Origin: CAWFKS01 sp963816435
Lineage (GTDB): Bacteria; Pseudomonadota; Alphaproteobacteria; Rhizobiales; Rhizobiaceae
Assembly (NCBI GenBank): GCA_963816435.1
Contig: CAWFKS010000009.1
Span: forward strand, 310,001 to 374,000
Direction of reading: 5' to 3'
Length of the DNA stretch: 64,000 nt
Made by a program: the position numbers and the translations under genes. This document shows, piece by piece, positions 39,160 through 56,110 of the stretch. Under the pieces are notes generated by a model. That model ran no database searches. It saw nothing but the letters and a program-made list of their open reading frames with translations, and was not told the DNA's origin. Position 1 is the first letter of the stretch, and every line of letters starts with the position of its first letter.

Positions 39160-41829
39160 CGATCTCCAAGTCCGAAAGCAGCGCCACCGGCCGGTCACCG
39201 AGCAAAGCCGCGACGGGCATCGGGGAAGCGAGTTCGAACTGCCGTCCGTCCAGCGCATCGAACAGCACCGTACCCGCGAGATCGCCCGGCATTTCCAGCA
39301 TCGTGTCGCCCCAGGCCTGGAACGGTATCGCGGGCCGGTCTTGCGCCAGCAACGCCATCGGCATTCGCGGCGCCAGCGCCAGCACAACGCCGTCCTGGTG
39401 ACGGCGCAGGAAGGCCGCCACGTGCTCTTCCTTCGGGCCGCTCGCCGTCAGCGGCACGTAGTCGCCCTCGGCAAACACCGACGGACGTGCGGCGCGCAGA
39501 CGTAGTCCGGACGCCACGAGGTACTGCTTGAAACTGCCGTCCGCGATGTTTTCCGGCGTCGGAGCGCGCGCCACGTCCTTTCCGAGCTCACGCGCCAGCG
39601 CCGCGAAATCGACCGGACGCCGGTTGTCGGGATCGACGAGGCTGAGATCCAGCCGTTCCGCGCCCTGGTAGATGTCGGGGATGCCGGGTGCAGCCAGCCG
39701 GATCAGCGTTTGCGACAGGCTGTTCAGCAGCCCCGCCCCAAGGAAAGGTTCGATGGTCGCGGCAAAATCGCGCAGGAACTCGGCATTGCCGGGGGAGACC
39801 AGCGCGGCCGCATAGTCCTGCACCGCCTTTTCGTAGTCCTCGTCGACCTCCGTCCACGCGGTGCGCAGCTTCGCCTCGCGCAGCGACTTTTCCACATAGC
39901 CTGCGAAGCGCGGCCGCAACGCTTCCAGCGTCGGTCGGTTCGCTTCCTTCCCAGACGCCGAGCAGCGCCTGGTAGAGCATCCATTCCGTTGCGGGTTCCG
40001 GCGCCGGTCCGCCGGGCAGCCGTCGCACGAGGTGAGCGTGCATGCGCCGCCAGCGCGAGACCGCCTCGCTCCACAATTCCGGAGCTTCCGACAGCGCATA
40101 GAGCCGCGCGCGTGCGTCCTCGCCGCGCTTGGTGTCGTGGGTCGACCCGGCCGAAAGCCCGTGCGGCTGCAGCCGCGCCCGCTCCGCCATGGCCTCATGG
40201 AAATCCGCTCCCGTTCCGCCCGGCGCCAGCGGATCGCCGCCGACCTCGTTGAGCCCGATCAGCGCGTGATGGCGATAGAAGAACGTATCCTCGACCGCCT
40301 TCGCCATCACCGGTCCGGCAAGCTGCTGGAAGCGCATGCGCACCCACCACGCGTCGCCCGAGGCTTCCGACGGCAGGTTTTCGCCTTTCAGCACGTCGAA
40401 CAGGAAGTCGAGCGCAATCGCGTCAACGCCGACGCTCTCACGCACCGCCTCGGCCGTTACCGCCAGCAGATGGCGATCTTGTTCGGACATCCCCGCCATC
40501 GTTCCGTATGTGCGATAGCGCGGGAAGGCGGTGACCAGTTCGATAAGCGCCGTGCGCACGGCGTGCCGATCGAGCTGCGGGGAGCCGGAAACCGCCTGCG
40601 CCACGCGCAGCACCCCCTTTACCAGCGCCTCGACCTCGCCGGCGAAATTCCTCGACGCCATCAGCCGCTTCGCCGCCTGGCGCCGTATCTCGGCAGGCTC
40701 GGCCTCGCCTGAAAGCTCCGCATAGGTGCGTGCAAGCTCCGCCACACCGTCGCCGTCGGTCAGAAGCGCGGCCGTGTCGGCGATGAACTCGTAGCCGGTG
40801 GTCCCCGCGACCGGCCATTCTTCCGGCAGGGTCTCGCCTGGCTCGACGATCTTTTCGACGACGATGTAGATGTCCTCGCCAGCCTTCTCGCGCAGCCGCT
40901 CCAGATACGCTCCCGGGTCGGCAAGTCCGTCGACATGGTCGATGCGCAGCCCGTCCACCCTGCCCTCGCGCACCAGCTCCAGCGCCAGGCGGTGGACGTC
41001 GTCGAACACGGCGGGGTCCTCCACCCTCACCCCCGCCAGCCCGGTGATCTCGAAGAAGCGGCGATAGCTGAGATGCCGGCTGGCCTCCTTCCAGAATACC
41101 AGCCGCCAAGGCTGCGCCTCGTGCACGCGGCGAAGAAGATCGTGGTCGCCCGAGATGTCGCGAAGCTTTTCGTCGAGGCGCCGGCGCGCTTCGGTATCGG
41201 TGAGCAGCTCCTTCACGTGCTGGTGGAACGCCGTGTCCGCTTCGGGCGCCGGCCGTCGCCGCCGCTTCGGCCAGGCGCTCCGCCAACTCGCCCTCGATCC
41301 CTTCCAGCACCAGCCCATAGGTCGCCGGGGTCAGCGGCAGCAGATTGTCGTAGTAGGCGAGCGTCAGCGCCCCTTCCTCGGCATCGGTCCTCAAAGAAAG
41401 CTCGCCCGCCGACAATGCCTCTTCGAACGGCTTGCCGAGCATCGCCAGCGTCAGGGGTTCGGCCCAGTCGATGTCGAAATGATGCGCGAACAGGCTTTGC
41501 TCGCCCCACTCCACGGCGCTGCGCCACCACGGGTTTTCGACGGAGGCCGCCATGTGGTTGGGCACGATGTCGAGGATCAGCCCGAGCCCGTGCGCCTTCA
41601 GAGCGTCGCTCAGCCGCATGAAGCCGTCGCGCCCGCCGAGCGCGGGGTCGAACCTGTTGTGGTCGGTGACGTCGTAGCCGTGCGTCGAGCCGTGCGTGGC
41701 CGCGAAGATCGGCGAGGCGTAGAGATGGCTGACGCCGAGCCGCTTCAGGTACGGCACCACCTCCACGGCGCGGTCGAACGTCATCCCGTCGCGAAACTGG
41801 ATGCGGTAGGTGGCGCTCGGCAGGGTCAT
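39149..41829 (-). CDS. treY: Malto-oligosyltrehalose synthase, two frameshifts
   Basis: A GH13 enzyme that isomerises the reducing end of linear alpha-1,4-glucans to a trehalosyl unit; about 892 residues after correction. The N-terminus (SATYRIQFRDGMTFDRA) and YASPIFAATHGSTHGYDVTD are typical of TreY. The catalytic Asp lies in DGLRIDHVDGLADP and the Glu in IYIVVEKIVEPGE. The C-terminal GIPDIYQGAERLDLSLVDPD is also characteristic. One extra base near 41255 and one near 39955 break the frame; removing them leaves no stops. The start overlaps the malQ stop by 4 bases. It works with TreZ encoded two genes upstream. Confidence 0.92.
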
Positions 41830-43709
41830 CTGTGTCTCGGGCGCTCCGCCGCGACGGCCTTCGTAATGGCGAGAAACAGCGGGTGCCGCGGCAGTTCTTC
41901 AACCGGCACCGCCAGTTTCGGGCGCCAGTTCGGATACTCGTCGACAGTGCCGGGCAGGTTCGTGGGCTTTGCTTCGCCGACGAGATCTGCCAGCCGCACG
42001 CCGGCCAGCACGGAGGGCGTGCGCGCGACGAAGCGGTGCGCGGCGATGGCGAGTTGGCTGGGCATCGCGGAGCGGTCGTCGGGAATGGCGTCCTCCAGCG
42101 GTGCCAGATCCTCCGCCGTCATGGCGCCGCCCGACATCATCGCCCGGATCAGCGCGTCCCGCTTGTGGCGCCGGTCGGCTGCCTGGTGGGCGGCAGATTC
42201 GCGAGAGATAAGGCCGTTGTCGCGACGCAGGCTGACGTCGTCGCCGCGCCACCAGGCCCGCAGCGTCGGCAGGTCGTGGGTGGAAAGGCACGCCAGCGCC
42301 AGCCGCGGGTAGTCGCCCGGCCGCTTGAACCCGCCGTCCGCCTCCTCGAAATAGAGGATGCGGTAGGACAGGATTCCCGACTGTGCCATCACCTCGCGGA
42401 ATCCCGCGGGCACGTAGCCGAGATCCTCGCCGATCAGCACCGTGCCGTTTTCGGCGCAGAGTTCGCCGAGGATCGAAAGCATCGTCTCGATCGGATAGCG
42501 CACATACGCGCCCGCCGACGCCGCCTCGCCCTGCGGCACGAAGAACAGCTGCCACAGCGACATGACGTGGTCGATTCTCAGCGCCCCGGCATGGCGCATC
42601 GAGGCGGCAACCATCTCGCGATAGGGCTCGCAGTCCCGCTGCCTGAGCGCCAGCGGCGACATCGGCGTCAGCTGCCAGTTCTGCCCTTCTGCGGTGAAGA
42701 AATCCGGCGGCGCGCCGATCGCGACGCCACTGGCGTAGAGGTCCTGCCTGCTCCAGGTCGCAGACCCGTCGGGTGCGTCGCCGACGGCGAGGTCGAGATA
42801 GAGTCCGATCCGCATTCCACTCTTCAGCGCCGCGTCGCGCGCCGCGTCGAGCTGCGTCTCGGCCAGGAACTGCAGCCAGACGTGGAAGTCGATCTCGTCC
42901 GCGTTCTCTTTGGCGAACTCCGCCACCGCGGCCCCGTCGGGGTCGCGGAACTCTTCCGGCCAATCCTCCAGCCGCTGCCGTGGCCGGCCTCCACCATGGC
43001 GAAGGACAGCGCCTCGAACAGCGCGTGGCGGCGCAGCGCCTCGCCGCCGCGCTCGCGAAACGCCTCCAGCGCCTTGCCCGACGCCGCGTCCGCCTTGCCG
43101 TGACCGGCCTGCCAGATCGCACGCAGGGCGGCGAGCTTCACGGCGGCCACGCCGGCATAGTCGACCAGCGCCGTCTCGCGCAGCGGCTCGATGGCGTGGC
43201 GGTCGGCGAATTTCTCCTCGTAGCCGGGAACGCGGTCGACGGCGATATAGATGGGATTGAGAAACAGCCGGCTCGACGGCGAGAACGGGCTGCACTTCGT
43301 AGGCTCGGCCATGAACAGCGCGTGCATCGGGTTGATGCCGACGAAGTCGGCGCCCGTCTTCCCCGCCACCGCACAGAACGCGGCGAGGTCGGCGAAATCG
43401 CCGATGCCCCAGTTGCGCGCCGAGCGCAGCTCGTAGACCTGCGCCGAGATGCCCCAGGCGCGATCGTGCTCCAGCCATTGCGGCAGGCCGCAGTGCCTGC
43501 CCTCGGCGGCGCGCATTTCCGGCGGATGGAGGCCCGGCCGCTTCCTCGAGGCTGCGGCGGATTTCCTCGTCGCTGCCGCAGGCGACGCCGAGCCCGGCAA
43601 GGATCGCCCGCTTGGTCGCCTCGGAAATGTAGTGCTCGCTGCCGTCGGGCGCGTAGTGCGACAGCGACAGGCCGTGGCGGCGGGCGAGTTCGTCGAGGTC
43701 ACCGCTCAT
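41826..43709 (-). CDS. malQ: 4-alpha-glucanotransferase (amylomaltase), two compensating frameshifts
   Basis: A GH77 disproportionating enzyme that transfers glucan segments between maltodextrins; 627 residues. The catalytic Asp is in ALRIDHVMSLWQLF, the Glu in LIGEDLGYVPAGF and the second Asp in LSTHDLPTLRAWW. Between about 43548 and 42960 the true protein runs in another frame (WGISAQVYELRSARNWGIGD through ALSFAMVEAGHGSGW), entered by one extra base and left by one missing base, so the overall length stays in frame. The original frame has no stop across this stretch, so a naive annotation would keep the ORF but mistranslate about 195 residues. Confidence 0.9.
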   Translation of the reverse strand: MSGDLDELARRHGLSLSHYAPDGSEHYISEATKRAILAGLGVACGSDEEIRRSLEEAAGPPSAGNARRRGQALRPAAMAGARSRLGHLGAGLRAALGAQLGHRRFRRPRRVLCGGGEDGRRLRRHQPDARAVHGRAYEVQPVLAVEPAVSQSHLYRRRPRSRLRGEIRRPPRHRAAARDGAGRLCRRGRREARRPACDLAGRSRQGGRGVGQGAGGVSRARRRGAAPPRAVRGAVLRHGGGRPRQRLEDWPEEFRDPDGAAVAEFAKENADEIDFHVWLQFLAETQLDAARDAALKSGMRIGLYLDLAVGDAPDGSATWSRQDLYASGVAIGAPPDFFTAEGQNWQLTPMSPLALRQRDCEPYREMVAASMRHAGALRIDHVMSLWQLFFVPQGEAASAGAYVRYPIETMLSILGELCAENGTVLIGEDLGYVPAGFREVMAQSGILSYRILYFEEADGGFKRPGDYPRLALACLSTHDLPTLRAWWRGDDVSLRRDNGLISRESAAHQAADRRHKRDALIRAMMSGGAMTAEDLAPLEDAIPDDRSAMPSQLAIAAHRFVARTPSVLAGVRLADLVGEAKPTNLPGTVDEYPNWRPKLAVPVEELPRHPLFLAITKAVAAERPRHR

Positions 43710-45526
43710 CGCGCACCACTCCCTTCCTCGACCACGGCGACGACGACCGCGTCCGGCGGCAGCACGCCGTCACCGCCATCGGCCGACGAATACAGGATTT
43801 CGCCTTCGATCTGAGGCGCCTTGCGCGGTGCATCCGACAGGTTCGCCACCATCTGCAACGTCGCAACGTCCGCCTTCCACGCGACGGCGACAATGCCCTG
43901 CTCGGCTTCGAGCATCCGCCCGGCATGCCCGCCTATGCGCTTGATCAGCGGCACGATCCTGTCGGCGCGCAGTTGAAGCAGGCCGCGCACGAAGCCCGAC
44001 CACTCCCGTCCCTCTTCGGAGGCGGCGAAATCCCAGTCGAGCTTCGACGCAAGGAAGGTCTCGCGCGCGTTGGGGTCCGGCACGTGTCCGCCCTCGAAGC
44101 CGGCGAACCCTGCGAATTCCTTGCGCCGTCCCTCGCGCACCGCGTCGGCCAGATCGCCCTGGAAATCGGTGAAGAACAGGAACGGCCGCCGCTCGCCGTA
44201 TTCCTCGCCCATGAACAGAAGCGGGATGTGCGGAGACAGCAACAACATGGCCGTCAGCGCCCTCACCCGCTCGCGACCCGCAAGCGAGATCAGCCGTTCG
44301 CCGAGCGCGCGATTGCCGGTCTGGTCGTGGTTCTGGAGGAAATCGACGAAGGCGGCCGGCGGCAAATGCGTGCTCCGATGGCCGCGGGGCTTGCCGCTCA
44401 TGCGGCGAATGGTCTCGCCCTGGTAGACGAAGCCCTCGGCCAGCGCCCGCGCCGAGCTTTGCCGGCGCGTCATCGGCAAAGTCGGCGTAGTAGCCCTCGT
44501 CCTCGCCTGTCGCCACGACATGCGCGGCGTTGTGGAAGTCGTCGTTCCACTCGCCGGTGAACAGCGGCACGCCGCCCTTGGCGTCGCGCTCGTGCAGGCT
44601 GGTGATGTTGCGGCTGTCCTCGGTCGTCAGATGGATCTGCCGGTGCGGAAATTCCGAACGCACGCGTTTCGCCAGTTCCACCAGCATGTGAGCTTCGGAG
44701 AGTTCGTCCCTGATCTGGTCGATCGCGTCGAGCCGGAGCCCGTCGAGGTTGAATTCCTCCAGCCAGTAGAGCGCGTTCTCGATGAAGAAGCGCCGCACCG
44801 CGTCCTTCTCGTAGGCGATCGCCGGACCCCACGGCGTGTGCCGCTCGGGGTGGAAGAAGTCCCCGGCGTAGAGACCGAGATAATTCCCGTCGGGACCGAA
44901 ATGATTGTAGACGACATCGAGCAGCACCATCAGCCCGTGGCCGTGCGCGGCATCGATGAAGGCCTTCATGTCCTCCGGCGTGCCGTAAGCCTGGTGCGGC
45001 GCGTAGGGTAGAACGCCGTCATAGCCCCAGCCGCGATCGCCCGAGAACTGCGCCACCGGCATGATCTCGATTGCCGTCACGCCGAGGGCGGCGAGATCGG
45101 CGAGCCGTTCTTGCGCCGCCAGGAAGGTACCCTGCGGCGTGAACGTGCCGACATGCAGTTCGTAGATTACGGCTTCTTCCCAGGGCCGCCCGCGCCAGCC
45201 GGCGTTCTTCCAGCGATAGGCCGTCGGGTCGACGATCTCGGATTCGCCGTGCACCCCGTCCGGCTGGTAGCGGGAGGCGGGATCGGGAACCTCCAGCCCG
45301 TCCTGCAGCACGAAGGCATAGCGCGCGCCCGGCGACACGCCGTCGGCCATCAGCTCGAACCAGCCGTTGCCGATCGCGCCCATCGGCGCATCCTCGCCGT
45401 CGAGCCGCAGCACCATGCGCTCGCAACCGGGCGCCCAGATGCGGAATCGCACCTCGCCCTCGCGCACGAATTCCGCGCCCCAGCTCTTCGGCATGTCGTG
45501 GAACTCGATCTTCTGCTCGGGTTGGC

Positions 45527-45530
<4 letters not shown>
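43706..45530 (-). CDS. treZ: Malto-oligosyltrehalose trehalohydrolase, single frameshift
   Basis: A GH13 enzyme that releases trehalose from TreY products; about 607 residues after correction. An N-terminal CBM48-like domain (VRFRIWAPGCERMVLRLDG) is followed by the barrel. The catalytic Asp is in GLRLDAIDQIRDE, the Glu in LTTEDSRN, and the transition-state Asp in FLQNHDQTGNRALG. One extra A near 44455 (CAAAGC for CAAGC) shifts the frame. The gene overlaps glgX upstream and malQ downstream by 4 bases each, so it is clearly in the same operon. Confidence 0.92.
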
Positions 45531-47614
<2,084 letters not shown>

Positions 47615-47808
47615 CTAGCGCCCTTCGTGGCTGCCGGCAAAGCTAGAGGCCGGACGATGCCTGGTTGGAGAGATGTTGGAGCAGCATCGAGACTTCCCGG
47701 TCATGACCGGGCCGCCTCCTGCCGCGATTGCATCAAACGGAGCCCGCGCCGAAAGGTTGCTGTGCGGTCCTGCCGGGAAGCAGAAAAACATCGGCGCGGC
47801 CCGTCGGC
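47615..47808. other. Gap within the glucan cluster between glgB and glgX
   Basis: The 194-base stretch splits the cluster into glgE-treS-glgB and glgX-treZ-malQ-treY. I see no gene. On the minus strand a GC-rich imperfect hairpin just past the glgB stop is followed by GATGTTTTTCTG, which could be a weak terminator. An internal promoter for glgX is possible, but I cannot identify boxes. Confidence 0.4.
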
Positions 47809-50041
47809 CTAGCTGATCCGGCGCGGCGCCAGCACGATGGTGGCGAGCGGAGGCAGCCTCAGCCGCAACGAATACGGTCGGCCGTGGTTGCCGACCTCCT
47901 CCGCCCTCAGCCCGTCGCCGTTGGCCACGCCCGATCCGCCGTATTCCTCGGCGTCGGTGTTGAGAACCTCGTCCCATTCGCCGCCGAGCGGCGCGCCGAC
48001 GCGATAGTCCTCGCGCACCACCGGCGTCATGTTGGAGACGACGATCACCGGCGGCTCGTCTCCGCGCGCGCGCCGCAGGAACGAGAAGACGCTGTTTTCG
48101 ACGTCGCCGCCCTCGATCCATTCGAACCCCTGCTGGTCGCAGTCGAGCTCGTAGAGAGCCGGCGTGTCGCGGTAGAGGCGATTGAGGTCGCGCACCAGCG
48201 ACTGCATGCCCTTGTGCGACGGGTCGTCGAGCAGGTGCCAGTCGAGCGAATGGTCGTGGTTCCACTCACGCTCCTGCGCGAACTCGCCGCCCATGAACAG
48301 CAGCTTCTTGCCGGGATGGGTCCACATGAAGCCGAAATAGGCGCGCAGATTGGCGAATTTCTGCCAGCGGTCGCCCGGCATCTTGCCGATCAGCGAGCCC
48401 TTGCCGTGCACCACCTCGTCGTGGCTGAGCGGCAGCACGAAGTTTTCCGAAAACGCGTAGTGGATGCCGAACGTCATCTCCCCGTGATGGTATTTCCGGT
48501 TGATCGGATCTTCGCTCATGTAGCTGAGCGTGTCGTGCATCCAGCCCATGTTCCACTTGTAGTTGAAGCCGAGCCCGCCGTCGCTGACGGGGCGGCTGAC
48601 GCCCGGCCATGCCGTCGATTCCTCGGCGATCGTCAGGGCGCCGCCGTGGAGTTCGCCGATGCGGCTGTTGGTATTGCGCAGGAACTCGATGGCGTCGAGG
48701 TTCTCGTTGCCGCCATAGCGGTTTGGAATCCATTCGCCGGGATTGCGGCTGTAGTCGAGATACAGCATCGAGGCGACGGCATCGACGCGCAGCGCGTCGA
48801 TATGGAACTGGTCCAGCCAGTAGAGCGCGCTTGCCTGCAGGAAGTTGGCCACCTCCGTGCGCCCGAAATTGTAGATCAGCGTGTTCCAGTCCTTGTGGAA
48901 GCCGAGCCGCGGATCCTCGTGCTCGTAGAGCGCCGTGCCGTCGAAGCGCACGAGCCCGTGCGCGTCGGACGGGAAATGGGCCGGCACCCAGTCGAGGATG
49001 ACGCCGATGCCGGCCCGGTGCAGCCGGTCGACGAAGCGCGCGAAGGCTTCGGGCGGGCCGAAGCGGCTGGTCGGCGCGAACATGCCGAGCGGCTGGTAGC
49101 CCCACGAGCCCGAGAACGGATGCTCGGTGATCGGCAGCAGCTCGACATGCGTGAAGCCCATCTCCTCAATGTAGGGAACGAGGAGTTCGGCGAGCGTGTC
49201 GTAGTCGAGCATCTGGTCGTCGCCGGTGCGGCGCCAGCTGCCCAGATGCATCTCGTAGATCGAGACCGGCGACGACACGTCCTGGCGCTGGCCGCGCGCG
49301 CCCATCCAGGCGGTGTCGCTCCATTGATGGGTGGGAAGCCCGCTCACCCGCGAGGCGGTTGCCGGCGGCTGCTCCTGCGCGAACGCCACCGGGTCGGCCT
49401 TCAGCGGCAGCACGTCTCCGTGCACGCCGACGATCTCGTATTTGTAGGTCGACCGGGTTCCAGGCCGGGCACGAACAGCTCCCACAGCCCGCCGCCGTAG
49501 CGCTTGCGCATCGGATTGCGGCGGCCGTCCCAGGCATTGAAGTCGCCGACGACGCTGACGCGCCGCGCGTTCGGCGCCCACACCGCGAAGGCGACGCCGG
49601 CTGCACCCTCGTGCTCGGTCGGATGCGCGCCGAGCCGGCGGTAGAGCTGCAGGTGACGCCCTTCGGCCAGCAGATACTCGTCGAGTTCGCCGAGCACCGG
49701 ACCGAAGCGGTAGGGATCGTCGACTTCCCACCGGTCGCTGCCGGTGGACTTCTCGAGCCGGTAGGCGAAAGCGTTCCTTGCGGTCGTTGAGCTTGACGGA
49801 AAAGAACCCTTCCGGATGGACGCGGTCGAGGGAGGCGATCCGCCGGCCGCTGTCGGCGTCCAGCAGCGCCACTTCCGCGGCCTCCGGCGCGAACACGTTG
49901 ACGACCACCGGCTCGCCGTCGCCGCCCTGCATTCCGAGCACGACGAACGGGTTGCCGTGGCGTCCCCTGATGATCGCCTCGATGTCGGATGCGTGCGGTC
50001 CGGGCCCGGGAGGCGCCGCGTCCGCCATGGCATTTGTCGGG

Positions 50042-50049
<8 letters not shown>
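47809..50049 (-). CDS. glgB: 1,4-alpha-glucan branching enzyme, two compensating frameshifts
   Basis: A GH13 enzyme that makes alpha-1,6 branches; 746 residues. Two N-terminal domains are followed by the barrel. The catalytic Asp lies in ALRVDAVASMLYLDYSR, the Glu in LTIAEESTAWPGVS and the Asp in LPLSHDEVVHGKGS. From about 49775 to 49460 the correct sequence is in another frame (RLEKSTGSDRWEVDDPYRFG to WELFVPGLEPG), entered by one extra base and left by one missing base. The GlgB-specific opening IEAIIRGRHGNPFVVLGMQ is present. It overlaps treS by 8 bases. Confidence 0.93.
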
Positions 50050-55464
<5,415 letters not shown>

Positions 55465-55741
55465 TCCGCTCTCTCTCCTCGCCAGGTAACAAAAGTCGCC
55501 GCCCCGGGGATTGGTTCCCCGACAGCCCGTATCGAAGGAGCATCGACCGGGCCTCACGGCGTTCGGAAGCTTCCCTTACGGTTGGGGCAGCCGGGCTGAG
55601 TTGTCAACGCCACCGTGATCGATCGGCGCGATGCACTTTGACATGGAACAATGTCGGCCGGCCGGGGAGTTTGCGTAGGCTGTGCCACGGTCCGGCGTGG
55701 CGCTCGCGCGACCAGCGCATCCGGACGGGAGGAACTTCAAC

Positions 55742-56005
55742 ATGCAAGGCAATGCCACCAGCAGGAAATCCCCCTCCTCCACGGAGGCGGTTCCGGCGGT
55801 GCGCCTGCGCGACGCGCAGCCGCCGCACGCGAAGCAGTCGATGCAGGACGCCGCGACGCGGCGCGCAAAGGTCTCCGGCCTCACCAGGCAGGTGCTCGAC
55901 CGCCTGGAGCGTCACTCCGCCGAGGATACCGAAAAGCGCTCGGCGGCCGACCGGCCGAACGCCGTCGACGACGGTGCGCTCTTCCGTTCCTGGGCATTCA
56001 AATAG
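55742..56005 (+). CDS. Small hypothetical protein, monocistronic
   Basis: An 87-residue hydrophilic protein transcribed away from glgE. The ATG at 55742 has a GGGAGG ribosome-binding site; an earlier in-frame ATG (55682) lacks one. No signal peptide or membrane segment is visible. The middle is basic and helical (TRRAKVSGLTRQVLDRLERH), and the C-terminus ends DDGALFRSWAFK. I do not recognise a family. A clear terminator follows at 56065-56093, which supports a real gene. Confidence 0.68.
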   Translation: MQGNATSRKSPSSTEAVPAVRLRDAQPPHAKQSMQDAATRRAKVSGLTRQVLDRLERHSAEDTEKRSAADRPNAVDDGALFRSWAFK

Positions 56006-56064
56006 TCCCGCAGCCGTCACCAGGCGGCAGCGGTCCAGTTCTCCTCACCCACCAGCAGCAATTC

Positions 56065-56093
56065 GGCCGGCACATCTGCCGGCCTTTTCTTTT
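56065..56093 (+). terminator. Rho-independent terminator
   Basis: A perfect 8-base-pair stem, GGCCGGCA and TGCCGGCC, with a CATC loop, followed by TTTTCTTTT. It lies 59 bases after the stop of the 87-residue gene. There is no T tract in the other direction. Confidence 0.85.
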
Positions 56094-56110
56094 GCGCCGT
56101 TGACGTGCGC

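Noticed and set aside
55640..55671. TTGACA and a GGAAC box with GTT 19 bases later before the 87-residue gene
   Set aside because: Spacing is two bases too long for EcfG, and no -10 box fits the TTGACA. A local insertion error could hide a real site, but this cannot be shown.
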